From Hymenobacter lapidiphilus (lineage in GTDB: Bacteria; Bacteroidota; Bacteroidia; Cytophagales; Hymenobacteraceae), in the NCBI RefSeq assembly GCF_013377885.1, contig NZ_JABKAU010000004.1, forward strand, positions 62,001 through 126,000: a stretch of 64,000 bases of DNA. The letters are read 5' to 3'. Positions 52,414-59,892 of this stretch are shown piece by piece. Every line of letters starts with the position of its first letter. Position 1 is the first letter of the stretch. The translations under genes were made by a program, and so were the position numbers. The notes beneath the pieces were generated by a model. The model saw nothing but the letters and a program-made list of their open reading frames with translations. It did not search any database and was not told the origin of the DNA.

Positions 52414-54090
52414 ATGAAAAAGATTGTACTCTCGCTGGCGCTGGCCGCCGCTGCCGTTGCCGGCGCCAGTTCCGCTGCGCAGGCCCAGACGACCTGCCCC
52501 GTGGCCCCGGCCCCGGTAGTGGTGGAGGGCTCGATTACGACCAACACCACCTGGACGGCCGACCGCGTGTACCTGCTCAAAGGCTTCGTGTTCGTGGAAA
52601 GCGGCGCGACGCTCACCATTCAGCCGGGCACCATCATCAAGGGCGATAAAGCCTCGAAGGGCACGCTTACCATCAAGCAGGGCGCTAAGATTGAGGCCCG
52701 CGGGACGGCGACCAAACCGATAGTGTTCACCTCGAACCAGGCTCCCGGCGAGCGGGACCGGGGCGACTGGGGTGGTCTGATTCTGGCCGGCAAGGCTCCG
52801 CAGAACATTCCGGCGGCCCCCGGCCAGCCGTTGCCCAAGCTGGAAGGCGGCCTGACGCCCGACACCTTTTTCGGTGGCACCGACCCCAACGATAACTCGG
52901 GCGTGCTGCAGTATGTGCGCATCGAGTTTCCGGGCATTGCCTTCACCACCGACAACGAAATCAACGGCCTGACGCTGGCCGGCGTGGGCGCAGGCACCAC
53001 CATTGACCACATTCAGGTATCGTATTCCGGCGACGACTCTTTCGAGTGGTTCGGGGGCACGGTGAACGCCAAGTACCTGATTGCCTTGCGCGGCACCGAC
53101 GATGAGTGGGACACCGACAACGGCTTCGCGGGCAAGGTGCAGTTTGGCCTGGCCCTGCGCGACCCCAACATTGCCGACGTATCGGGCTCCAACGGCTTCG
53201 AGTCGGACAACGACGCCAACGGCTCGGCCAACAGCCCCCAGACGGCCCCGGTTTTCTCCAACATAAGCAACTTCATTGCCCCCGCTACCGGCACGCTCAA
53301 CAGCAACTACAGGCGCGGGATGCACATCCGACGCAACTCGGCCCTGAGCGTGTACAACTCGGTTATTTCGGGCTACCCAGTGGGGCTGCTGCTCGACGCT
53401 TCGGCCAGCGAGGGCAATGCCACCAGCGGAGCGCTGCAACTGCGTAACAACGTGTTTGCCGGCTACGCCGATAACCGCGTGGCTAATGTACTAACGAGCA
53501 GCACCTACGACGCCAAGAAATTTCTGACCGACAATGGTAATGACATCACCTCGACCGTAGCCGACCTGAACCTAGCCGTCGAGAACTTCAACCTAACCAG
53601 CCCTTTCTTCCAGCCCAAGGCCACCTCGAAGCTGGGAACCGGGGCCGCCTTCACGGGTAAGGCCGCCGATGCCTTCTTCGACAAGGTAAGCTACCGCGGG
53701 GCCTTCGCGCCGGAAGGTGCCACCGGCCCCAACACCGGCAACTGGGCCGCCGGCTGGACCAACTTCAACCCCCAGATAACCTGCTACAACGCCCCGGGCC
53801 TGACGTTGGCCACCAACCCGGCTTCCGACCAAGTGCAGCAGCTGACCGTGGTGCCCAACCCCAGCACCGGCCCGGCCGAGCTGCGCTTCGGCCTGCGCCG
53901 CAACGCCACGGCCACGGTGCAGCTGTTCGACCTGACCGGCCGCCAGGTAGCCACCGTGCTGGCCGACGGCCAGCTGCGCACCGGAAACCAGGCCCTACGC
54001 CTGCCCGATAACCTGCAGGCCGGCGTGTACCTGGCCACGGTGACCACCAACGAAACCCGCCAGTCGGTGCGCTTTGTGGTGGTGCGTTAG
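52414..54090 (+). CDS. Secreted parallel-beta-helix-like protein with T9SS type A sorting domain
   Basis: This 558-residue protein has a signal peptide (MKKIVLSLALAAAAVAGASS, cleavage near AAQAQ). A repetitive region of beta-helix character follows (GATLTIQPGTIIKGDKASKG, GDWGGLILAGKAPQNIP, GDDSFEWFGGTVNAKYLI, HIRRNSALSVYNSVISG). The last 80 residues, from about 478, are a typical type A C-terminal domain: VVPNPSTGPAELRF, ATVQLFDLTGRQVATV, LQAGVYLATV, RFVVVR. It should be exported by the T9SS and retained at the cell surface. It follows the TonB-dependent receptor gene by about 170 bases, which suggests a functional pair. No catalytic residues are recognised. Confidence 0.88.
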   Translation: MKKIVLSLALAAAAVAGASSAAQAQTTCPVAPAPVVVEGSITTNTTWTADRVYLLKGFVFVESGATLTIQPGTIIKGDKASKGTLTIKQGAKIEARGTATKPIVFTSNQAPGERDRGDWGGLILAGKAPQNIPAAPGQPLPKLEGGLTPDTFFGGTDPNDNSGVLQYVRIEFPGIAFTTDNEINGLTLAGVGAGTTIDHIQVSYSGDDSFEWFGGTVNAKYLIALRGTDDEWDTDNGFAGKVQFGLALRDPNIADVSGSNGFESDNDANGSANSPQTAPVFSNISNFIAPATGTLNSNYRRGMHIRRNSALSVYNSVISGYPVGLLLDASASEGNATSGALQLRNNVFAGYADNRVANVLTSSTYDAKKFLTDNGNDITSTVADLNLAVENFNLTSPFFQPKATSKLGTGAAFTGKAADAFFDKVSYRGAFAPEGATGPNTGNWAAGWTNFNPQITCYNAPGLTLATNPASDQVQQLTVVPNPSTGPAELRFGLRRNATATVQLFDLTGRQVATVLADGQLRTGNQALRLPDNLQAGVYLATVTTNETRQSVRFVVVR

Positions 54091-54180
54091 TAGTTGTATT
54101 AACGTGAGGTATTCAGGTTCTTAATTTACTGCGGCGGAGCCCGCACTGTTAGGGTACACCTATACTGGCCTATTTATTTC

Positions 54181-54212
54181 GAGCCGGCTACCCCAGGGTA
54201 GCCGGCTCTTTT
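54181..54212 (+). terminator. Terminator after the T9SS type A protein gene
   Basis: GAGCCGGCTACCC and GGGTAGCCGGCTC form a perfect 13-bp stem with a 2-base loop, followed by TTTTATT. Confidence 0.9.
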
Positions 54213-54249
54213 ATTGCGGATAAGGCCGGCGCACTATTGCAGCTTGGCA

Positions 54250-54257
54250 TAACTTTA
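54250..54257 (+). promoter_or_regulatory. Candidate -7 box for the glycosyltransferase gene
   Basis: TAACTTTA, one base off TAnnTTTG, only 5 bases before the GTG start at 54263. If used, the mRNA would be almost leaderless. Confidence 0.4.
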
Positions 54258-54262
54258 CCCCC

Positions 54263-55495
54263 GTGTCTGCTTCCTCTTTGCCCCTGCCCCCATTACGCGT
54301 TCTGCACCTGCCCAAGTGGTATCCGCACCGCTACGACGACCAGGATGGCGACTTTGTGGCCCGGCACGTGGCCGCCATTGCCGCCACCGATGCGCCACAG
54401 CAGCCACTGCAGAGCGCCGTGGTGTTTGCGGCCGTAGCGCGGGGGCCGCTTGGCAGCATCATCGAAAGTGAAGTAGACTTGAGCGGCCCGGTGCCCACCT
54501 GGCGCTACTACTACCGCGCCCGCCTTACGGGGCTGGCCCCGCTGGATAAGCTGCTGAAACTGGGTTTGTGGCTGGTGTGCATGGGCAAGGGCTGGCGGGC
54601 CGTGCGCCGGCATTGGCAGGGCCAACGGCCCGATATTGCACACGCCCATATCATGCTGCGCACCGCGGCATTGGCGCTGGCGCTGAAGTGGCGCTACCAG
54701 ATTCCGTATTTGATTACCGAAAACTGGACCGCCTTTCTGCCCGTGAATGCCCACCGGCTAAGCTGGTGGCGCGGCTGGCTGGCCGGGCGGCTGGTGAGCC
54801 AAGCAGCCGCCTTCACCCCCGTTTCCGACGACCTGAAACGCGCCCTGGAGCGGCTGGGCGGCCGGGCCCGGCAAACTGTCATCATCCCCAATGTGGTGGA
54901 TACCGACCGGTTCGGGCTGCCTGCCGAGGCCGGCCAACGCCGGGGCCTGCTGAACGTGGCCGCCTTCAACGAGCAGGCCAAAAACCTGAGCGGCACGCTG
55001 CGCACCGTAGCCCGGCTGCGCACCAATCACCCAGAGCTGCACCTGCGCATTGCCGGCTACGGTCCGGCCGAGGCGCAGATGCACCAACTGGCCGCCGAGC
55101 TGGGTTTGCTGGCCGATGGCACGGTGGAGTTTCTGGGCAAGCTGACCTCGGAGCAGGTGGCCGCCGAAATGCGCCGTGCCCAGGCCTTCGTGCTGTTTTC
55201 CAACTACGAAAACCTGCCCTGCGTGCTGATTGAGGCCCAGGCCAGCGGCCTGCCCGCCGTGGCCACCCGCGTGAATGGCGTACCCGAGCTGCTACCACCT
55301 GATGGCTCGGCCGGCCTGTTGGTAGAGCCCGGCAACGAGCAGGCGCTTTACGCCGCCCTGCTGGAAGTGCTACAGGCTCCGGCCGGCCGCTTCAACGAGC
55401 AGCAGATGCGCGCAACGGCCCTGGCTCGTTTCAGCTACCCGGCCGTGGGCGCTACCTTCCGGCAGGTATACGCGGGCATCAGGAGCAGCAAATAG
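54263..55495 (+). CDS. Glycosyltransferase family 4 protein
   Basis: This 410-residue GT-B enzyme probably transfers a sugar during surface polysaccharide synthesis. The N-terminal domain opens with LRVLHLPKWYPHRYDDQDGD. The middle carries YLITENWTAF and TVIIPNVVDTDRFGLP. The nucleotide-sugar site has FVLFSNYENLPCVLIEAQAS and LPAVATRVNGVPELL, the usual retaining GT4 pattern with paired Glu. The start is GTG at 54263; no ATG precedes the conserved start in frame. It lies upstream of a flippase gene, and a methyltransferase gene lies just beyond, so this may be a small glycan locus. Confidence 0.88.
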   Translation: MSASSLPLPPLRVLHLPKWYPHRYDDQDGDFVARHVAAIAATDAPQQPLQSAVVFAAVARGPLGSIIESEVDLSGPVPTWRYYYRARLTGLAPLDKLLKLGLWLVCMGKGWRAVRRHWQGQRPDIAHAHIMLRTAALALALKWRYQIPYLITENWTAFLPVNAHRLSWWRGWLAGRLVSQAAAFTPVSDDLKRALERLGGRARQTVIIPNVVDTDRFGLPAEAGQRRGLLNVAAFNEQAKNLSGTLRTVARLRTNHPELHLRIAGYGPAEAQMHQLAAELGLLADGTVEFLGKLTSEQVAAEMRRAQAFVLFSNYENLPCVLIEAQASGLPAVATRVNGVPELLPPDGSAGLLVEPGNEQALYAALLEVLQAPAGRFNEQQMRATALARFSYPAVGATFRQVYAGIRSSK

Positions 55496-55511
55496 CCCCG
55501 GCTTCGGCAGA

Positions 55512-55552
55512 GCATTCAGCGCGAAGCCGCGCGGGCGGCTTCGCGCTGAATG
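55512..55552. repeat. Short inverted repeat, CATTCAGCGCGAAGC type
   Basis: CATTCAGCGCGAAGCCGC and GCGGCTTCGCGCTGAATG are perfect inverted copies with a short loop. The right arm continues into ACGTTCTT, the outer signature of the longer ACGTCATT family, while the left arm lacks it, so this looks like a truncated copy. Confidence 0.85.
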
Positions 55553-55615
55553 ACGTTCTTGCGGCCGACACCCGCTCTGGTTGAACTCCATTTCCCCACC
55601 GGCCAAAATTCCCTT

Positions 55616-56881
55616 ATGCTGCGCCGAGTCGTTCAGAATTTTACCACCCGCCTGGCTACGGCCCTGCTCAGCTTCGGGGTGGTATGGCTGACGGCGCGCT
55701 ACCTGGGGGCGGCAGGCCGGGGCGCGGTTAGCCTGTTCGTAACCGACTGCGCGGCCATTCTGCTCTTTATCGGGCTGCTGGGTGGCTCCTCGCTCATTTA
55801 CCTGGCTCCGCGCCGCAACCTCTGGCACCTGCTGCTGCCGGCCTACGGCTGGGCAACGCTGGTGTGTGTGCTGGGCACGGGCATGGTAGCGCTGCTGCGG
55901 CAGCCCGAACCCTCGTACCTGCTGCACTTGGGCATATTGAGCCTGCTACAGGCTTTTTTCTCGATAAACACGGCCCTGCTGTTGGGCCGCCGCCGCGAGG
56001 CCATCTACAACCTACTCACGCTCGCCCAGGTGGCGCTGCTGGCCGGTACATTGCTGCTGGCGTTTAAGCTTGGTGGGCGCTGGGTTTCCGTTGAAACCTA
56101 CTACTACGCCGCCTACCTGGCCTTCGGGCTGCCACTGCTACTGAGCCTGATGCCACTGCTGCGCCTGCCCGACCCGCGCCGCCGCCACGGCCGCCGGCTG
56201 CGGGCCACCACCCGCGAGCTGGCCCGCCACAGCCGGGGGGCGCACTTTTCCAACGTGCTGGCCTTCGCCAACTACCGGCTGGGCTACTATTTCGTGGCCT
56301 ACTTCGCCGATGCCCGGGCCGTAGGCGTGCTTTCGGTAGGCGTGGCCCTGATGGAAGCCATCTGGCTGATTCCACGCAGTGCGGCCCTGGTACAATACGT
56401 CGATCTGGTGAACACGCCCGGTGGCAGCCCGCTGCCCGAATCGGCGCTGCGAGTGGGGCGGCTGGCAGTGCTGGGCACGGCCGCGGCCGTGCTGGTGCTG
56501 GTGGCAGTGCCGCCCGCCGTGCTCACGGCCGTGTTCGGCCGCGAATTCGGCCCTGCACAGACGGTGATGCAGCTGCTGGCTCCCGGCTCGGTTATGATGG
56601 CCGTGCAGATGCTCATCAGCAGCTATTTTGCCGGCCGCGCGCAATACCGCATCAATAACGCCGCCGCTGTGGCCGGCTTGGCGCTCACGCTGGCCGGGGG
56701 GCTGCTGCTGATTCCGCGCCTGGGTATTGAGGGTGCGGCGCTGGCTTCCACGCTCTCCTACACTGCCTCCACTGCCTTCCTGCTCTGGCACTTCCGCCGG
56801 ACCACAGGTCTGGGCATCACCTCCTTCCTGCCCGGCCGCACCGACATCACCCGCGCCTGGCAGCTCCTGCGGAGCCGTTAA
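55616..56881 (+). CDS. Oligosaccharide flippase family protein (second copy)
   Basis: This 421-residue membrane protein has about 12 hydrophobic segments. The start MLRRVVQNFTTRLATALLSF and the pattern ARYLGAAGRGAVSLFVTD match the Wzx-type flippases. Internal features include NVLAFANYRLGYYFVAYFAD and PRLGIEGAALASTLSYTAS near the end. I chose the ATG at 55616; an earlier in-frame start at 55550 would lie in the inverted repeat. It probably exports the product of the upstream glycosyltransferase. It is only distantly similar to the flippase encoded at 18586-20085. Confidence 0.85.
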   Translation: MLRRVVQNFTTRLATALLSFGVVWLTARYLGAAGRGAVSLFVTDCAAILLFIGLLGGSSLIYLAPRRNLWHLLLPAYGWATLVCVLGTGMVALLRQPEPSYLLHLGILSLLQAFFSINTALLLGRRREAIYNLLTLAQVALLAGTLLLAFKLGGRWVSVETYYYAAYLAFGLPLLLSLMPLLRLPDPRRRHGRRLRATTRELARHSRGAHFSNVLAFANYRLGYYFVAYFADARAVGVLSVGVALMEAIWLIPRSAALVQYVDLVNTPGGSPLPESALRVGRLAVLGTAAAVLVLVAVPPAVLTAVFGREFGPAQTVMQLLAPGSVMMAVQMLISSYFAGRAQYRINNAAAVAGLALTLAGGLLLIPRLGIEGAALASTLSYTASTAFLLWHFRRTTGLGITSFLPGRTDITRAWQLLRSR

Positions 56882-56930
56882 TGCGCCGCGCCCGGCCAGA
56901 GGGCTTCTTCATCAGAATAGCCGACCTCGC

Positions 56931-57797
56931 TTACTTGCTGCCAGCCACTCGCACCGTTACCTCAAAGGCGGGCACCGGGTCGGCCAGCGGGTTAGGCGAC
57001 TGCGTGGGGAGCGGAACCGGTAAATACAGGGCGCAGAGCGTGTTTTCGACCTGGGTGAGCTGGCCCGGCGCGGCGGCCGGCAATCCGTCGAGGATACCCG
57101 CCAGCACCTCCCAACGGGGCCGACCAGGCTGACGGCTGGCATCGTGCCACACTACCACCGTTTCAGGCCCTACCAGGTGCTCGAATACCCGCTGCGTATC
57201 AGTACGCACGGCCTCGTACCGGTGGTCACCATCGATAAACACCAGGTCGAAGTGCCCCAGCGCGGCTAAATTGTAGGTAGCGGAGTTACCGTGCAGGTGT
57301 GTTACGTTGGGCAGAGGGCGCGAGAAGTAACCGTGTAGCTCGATGTAGCGCTCCGGCAGCCCCAGTGCCCGCAGCTCTTCAGCCGCCAGATTAAGCGTCT
57401 GAACCTCGGCGGCTACGGCCGCTACGTTGGCCGCGCTTTCGCCCCGCCACGTCCCGATTTCAAAGTATCGGCAGTCGGGCTTCCGGCGAGCCAGCGCCCG
57501 CAGCAGAGCCAGGTCGGTGGGCAACGAGCCACCGTCGCGGAAGGCAAAGGGCGCAACTGTTTCGCCGGTAGCCGACAGCAGGGCCGTCAGCGGTACCACT
57601 GGCAGCCCGCCTGTTGGCGCTACGCCCCACCGGCCCGCGTGGCGCAACGCCCGGGCCTGCCAGCTGGTTTCGTCGGCGGCCAGCACGTGGTTAAGCAGCC
57701 AGGGGTTACGAAGCAGGCTCCCGAGCCCGCGCAGGGTTTTGCTGAGCTTTGACAAAAGGGGAGAGAGTGAAATGGTGAGTGTAGCCGTTTCAGCCAC
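56931..57797 (-). CDS. Class I SAM-dependent methyltransferase
   Basis: About 288 residues. The Rossmann-type SAM-binding core is visible: DCRYFEIGTWRGESAANVAA (glycine-rich motif I with an E-x-G start), VQTLNLAAEEL, and GHFDLVFIDGDHRYEAVRTD, typical of the Methyltransf_24 group. ETVVVWHDASRQPG follows. The start is uncertain. The ATG at 57884 would overlap moxR by 35 bases, so I use the GTG at 57797; a TTG at 57755 (then SKLSKTLRGLGSLLRNP) is also possible. It is on the same strand as moxR just upstream. Substrate unknown; glycan or small-molecule methylation would fit the neighbours. Confidence 0.8.
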   Translation of the reverse strand: MAETATLTISLSPLLSKLSKTLRGLGSLLRNPWLLNHVLAADETSWQARALRHAGRWGVAPTGGLPVVPLTALLSATGETVAPFAFRDGGSLPTDLALLRALARRKPDCRYFEIGTWRGESAANVAAVAAEVQTLNLAAEELRALGLPERYIELHGYFSRPLPNVTHLHGNSATYNLAALGHFDLVFIDGDHRYEAVRTDTQRVFEHLVGPETVVVWHDASRQPGRPRWEVLAGILDGLPAAAPGQLTQVENTLCALYLPVPLPTQSPNPLADPVPAFEVTVRVAGSK

Positions 57798-57849
57798 GCG
57801 GCCGGAAAAGCCGGCGGCGCTTACTTGTATTATCCGTGCCGATTCTCCC

Positions 57850-58830
57850 CTAGCTGATGGGCACCTTACGCAGGATGGCCTCAATCATGTCCTGGGTGCG
57901 GATACCGTCGGCCTCGGCTTCGTAGTTGAGCAGGATGCGGTGGTTGAGCACGTCGGCGGCCACGTCCTTGATATCCTCGGGGAGCACGTAGTCGCGCTCA
58001 TCGAGGAAGGCCACGGCCTTGGCGGCGCGGTGCAGGGCAATACTAGCCCGGGGGCTTACCCCAAACTGCAGGTACTGCTGGAACTCGGGCAGGTCGTACT
58101 CGGCCGGCTTGCGGGTGGCAAACACCAACTCGATGATGTACTTCTCCAGTGTCTCTGAAATTTGCACCTGATTGATCTGGTGCCGAATGCCGAAGATATC
58201 GTCGCGCGTGAGCACCGGGCGCACATCATCCATGTAGCTCAGGTTAGCCATGCGGCGCATCACCTCCAGCTCGTCGGTTTTCTTGAGGTAATCGACGTGC
58301 ACTTTTAGCATGAATCGGTCGACCTGGGCCTCGGGCAGTGGGTAGGTTCCCTCCTGTTCCACCGGGTTCTGGGTGGCCAGCACCAGAAACGGCAGATCGA
58401 GCGGATAGGTGGTTTCACCGATGGTCACCTGCTTTTCCTGCATGGCCTCCAGCAGGGCACTCTGCACTTTAGCCGGAGAGCGGTTCACCTCATCAGCCAG
58501 CACGAGGTTGGCGAAAATCGGCCCCTTCTTCACCTCGAACTCCGAGCGGCTCTGGTTGTAAATCATGGTGCCCACCAAATCGGAAGGCAGCAGGTCAGGC
58601 GTGAACTGCACGCGTTGAAAGTGCAAATGCAACACCTTAGCCAAGGTGCTTATTGTCAAAGTTTTGGCCAACCCCGGCACACCTTCAAGCAGCACGTGCC
58701 CGCCGGTAAATAGCCCGATCAACAGCCGGTTCACCATGTACTGCTGGCCCACCACCACCTTGCTCATTTCGGCAAACGCCTGCCTTATTTTCTGCTGGTA
58801 ATCGTCGGAAGAGAGCATAGCGGAAGACAT
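57850..58830 (-). CDS. MoxR family AAA+ ATPase
   Basis: This 326-residue protein (ATG at 58830; a second Met at 58818) has the MoxR-type AAA+ core: VVGQQYMVNRLLIGLFTGGH, Walker A LLEGVPGLAKT, FTPDLLPSDLVGT and the GPIFANLVLADEVNRSPAK Walker B region. Also present are EAMQEKQVTIGETTYPL, FLVLATQNPVEQEGTYPLPE and a C-terminal lid (YLQFGVSPRASIALHRAAKA). MoxR ATPases act as chaperones that activate metal-containing or von Willebrand A proteins, usually encoded next door with DUF58 proteins. None is seen here within the window. Confidence 0.92.
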   Translation of the reverse strand: MSSAMLSSDDYQQKIRQAFAEMSKVVVGQQYMVNRLLIGLFTGGHVLLEGVPGLAKTLTISTLAKVLHLHFQRVQFTPDLLPSDLVGTMIYNQSRSEFEVKKGPIFANLVLADEVNRSPAKVQSALLEAMQEKQVTIGETTYPLDLPFLVLATQNPVEQEGTYPLPEAQVDRFMLKVHVDYLKKTDELEVMRRMANLSYMDDVRPVLTRDDIFGIRHQINQVQISETLEKYIIELVFATRKPAEYDLPEFQQYLQFGVSPRASIALHRAAKAVAFLDERDYVLPEDIKDVAADVLNHRILLNYEAEADGIRTQDMIEAILRKVPIS

Positions 58831-58862
58831 AGGCACAGGGCGGCAAGCGGAAGTCAGGAGCT

Positions 58863-58870
58863 TAAAGGTA
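58863..58870 (-). promoter_or_regulatory. Candidate -7 box for moxR
   Basis: The minus strand reads TACCTTTA, one base off TAnnTTTG, 32 bases upstream of the moxR ATG. Confidence 0.45.
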
Positions 58871-58934
58871 GAAATTTGGCTTCGTTCGGACCCACCCCGC
58901 CGTTGCAATTCCGGCCCGGCAGCCCGCTAAACGA

Positions 58935-58966
58935 AAAAGCAGCCCCGCGCTTGCGAAGCTGCTTTT
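58935..58966 (-). terminator. Terminator after tRNA-Leu
   Basis: AAAAGCAGC and GCTGCTTTT form the outer stem with an inner CGC/GCG pairing. It lies 6 bases past the 3' end of the tRNA and reads into a T-run on the minus strand. Confidence 0.75.
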
Positions 58967-58972
58967 CATAAG

Positions 58973-59055
58973 TACCAGAGACGGGACTCGAACCCGTAAG
59001 CCACTGAAGGCAAGTGAGTTTAAGTCACTCGTGTATACCATTCCACCACTCCGGC
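58973..59055 (-). tRNA. tRNA-Leu (anticodon UAA)
   Basis: On the minus strand the gene starts GCCGGAGTGGTGGAATGG. The acceptor stem GCCGGAG pairs with CTCTGGT (two G-U pairs) and the discriminator is A. The anticodon stem AGTGA/TCACT encloses CTTAAAC, giving anticodon UAA. The long variable arm (TGCCTTCAGTGGC) and T arm (ACGGGTTCGAGTCCCGT) fit a class II leucine tRNA. The CCA end is not encoded. Its 5' base is directly next to the stop codon of the HNH gene. Confidence 0.95.
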
Positions 59056-59541
59056 CTATCGCTGCTGCTGATTTTTGCCGCGGTAATTTTTAGTCTGCGC
59101 GTGGCAATTTGGGCAAAGCACCTGCAAGTTAGCAATCCGATGATCATTATTGATGCCGTTCTTATGGTGAAGCTCCAACGGAATAGCTTGACCCTGCCAC
59201 TCAGTCAGATTACATTGTTCACACTGATACGGCTTCCACCCTTCTTTAAGTAACCGACCACGTAGCCCGTGAGTAAAAGCATAGGCAGAGTTTTCTACGA
59301 GTATTTCTTCCAGCTTAGCCTTTCGGCCAAAGGCTTTATACCGCGCGCCTTTATTCCACCCCGCCCCCGTCCAGTGGCTCGTATCCAGCCCCAAGCGAGC
59401 AACACGGGTATGCACCGTTTTGTAGTTGCCGCCGGCCGGCACCAGCCCGATGCGGCTTAGCACCTGCCGCACCGAGAGGCTTTCGGCGACGGCCTGCCGA
59501 AACGCATCATCGGTGCTCAGGCATTTGCGGGTGTTGGCCAT
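59056..59541 (-). CDS. HNH endonuclease between two tRNA genes
   Basis: This 161-residue protein has an N-terminal helix-turn-helix-like part (SLSVRQVLSRIGLVPAGG then NYKTVHTRVARLGLDTSHW) and a C-terminal HNH nuclease. The zinc-binding CEQC is at residues 107-110, the catalytic LELHHKNGINNDHRIANLQV at 122-141, and the second Cys pair CPNCH at 143-147. All HNH residues look intact. The ATG at 59541 follows the terminator after tRNA-Gly, and the TAG stop (59056-59058) abuts the 5' base of tRNA-Leu. Likely a free-standing nuclease or homing-type element, or a phage-derived gene; no intron or intein is visible nearby. Confidence 0.88.
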   Translation of the reverse strand: MANTRKCLSTDDAFRQAVAESLSVRQVLSRIGLVPAGGNYKTVHTRVARLGLDTSHWTGAGWNKGARYKAFGRKAKLEEILVENSAYAFTHGLRGRLLKEGWKPYQCEQCNLTEWQGQAIPLELHHKNGINNDHRIANLQVLCPNCHAQTKNYRGKNQQQR

Positions 59542-59553
59542 ACCGGCAAGAAA

Positions 59554-59586
59554 CGAAAAAACCTGCCGGATGGGGCAGGTTTTTCG
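59554..59586 (-). terminator. Terminator after tRNA-Gly
   Basis: CGAAAAAACCTGCC and GGCAGGTTTTTCG form a stem of about 12 bp with a short loop, 3 bases past the tRNA-Gly CCA end and 12 bases before the HNH start codon. Confidence 0.8.
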
Positions 59587-59589
59587 TGT

Positions 59590-59665
59590 TGGAGCGGGAG
59601 ACGAGGTTCGAACTCGCGACCTCGACCTTGGCAAGGTCGCGCTCTACCAGCTGAGCTACTCTCGC
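59590..59665 (-). tRNA. tRNA-Gly (anticodon GCC)
   Basis: On the minus strand the gene starts GCGAGAGTAGCTCAGCTGG. The anticodon stem CGACC/GGTCG encloses TTGCCAA, giving anticodon GCC. The D arm, the T arm (GCGAGTTCGAACCTCGT) and an encoded CCA end are present; length 76. The acceptor stem GCGAGAG pairs with CTCCCGC, leaving an A-C mismatch at position 4-69. Confidence 0.95.
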
Positions 59666-59700
59666 TTGAGATTCAAACGCCCTGGAGCGTTTTGGTGTGA

Positions 59701-59730
59701 CAAAGGTAGTACAGCAAATCCTGAAGTCAA
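59701..59730 (-). promoter_or_regulatory. Promoter of tRNA-Gly
   Basis: On the minus strand TTG (59730-59728) and TACCTTTG (59708-59701) are separated by 19 bases, an excellent match to the Bacteroidota promoter. Transcription would start near 59697, about 32 bases before the tRNA 5' end. Confidence 0.8.
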
Positions 59731-59892
59731 GCCCCGGCCCTAAAAAAACCGGTTGATTCGGGCCGTTTAAAGGCTTTTGCTTTGATTTTCAGGCAGAAAA
59801 TTTTTCATCCCCGGGCGCTGCCATTACCGAAACTTGTCCTGGGCCGGCAGCCCGACCGGCCAAAAACCAAGCCGGGCCGCCGGTGCACAGGG

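Noticed and set aside
57797..57884. ATG at 57884 as the methyltransferase start
   Set aside because: It would overlap the end of moxR by 35 bases, and the extra residues look unlike a conserved N-terminus.
58973..59665. tRNA plus HNH gene considered as a prophage or integrative-element edge
   Set aside because: There is no integrase, no partial tRNA duplicate and no phage gene nearby.
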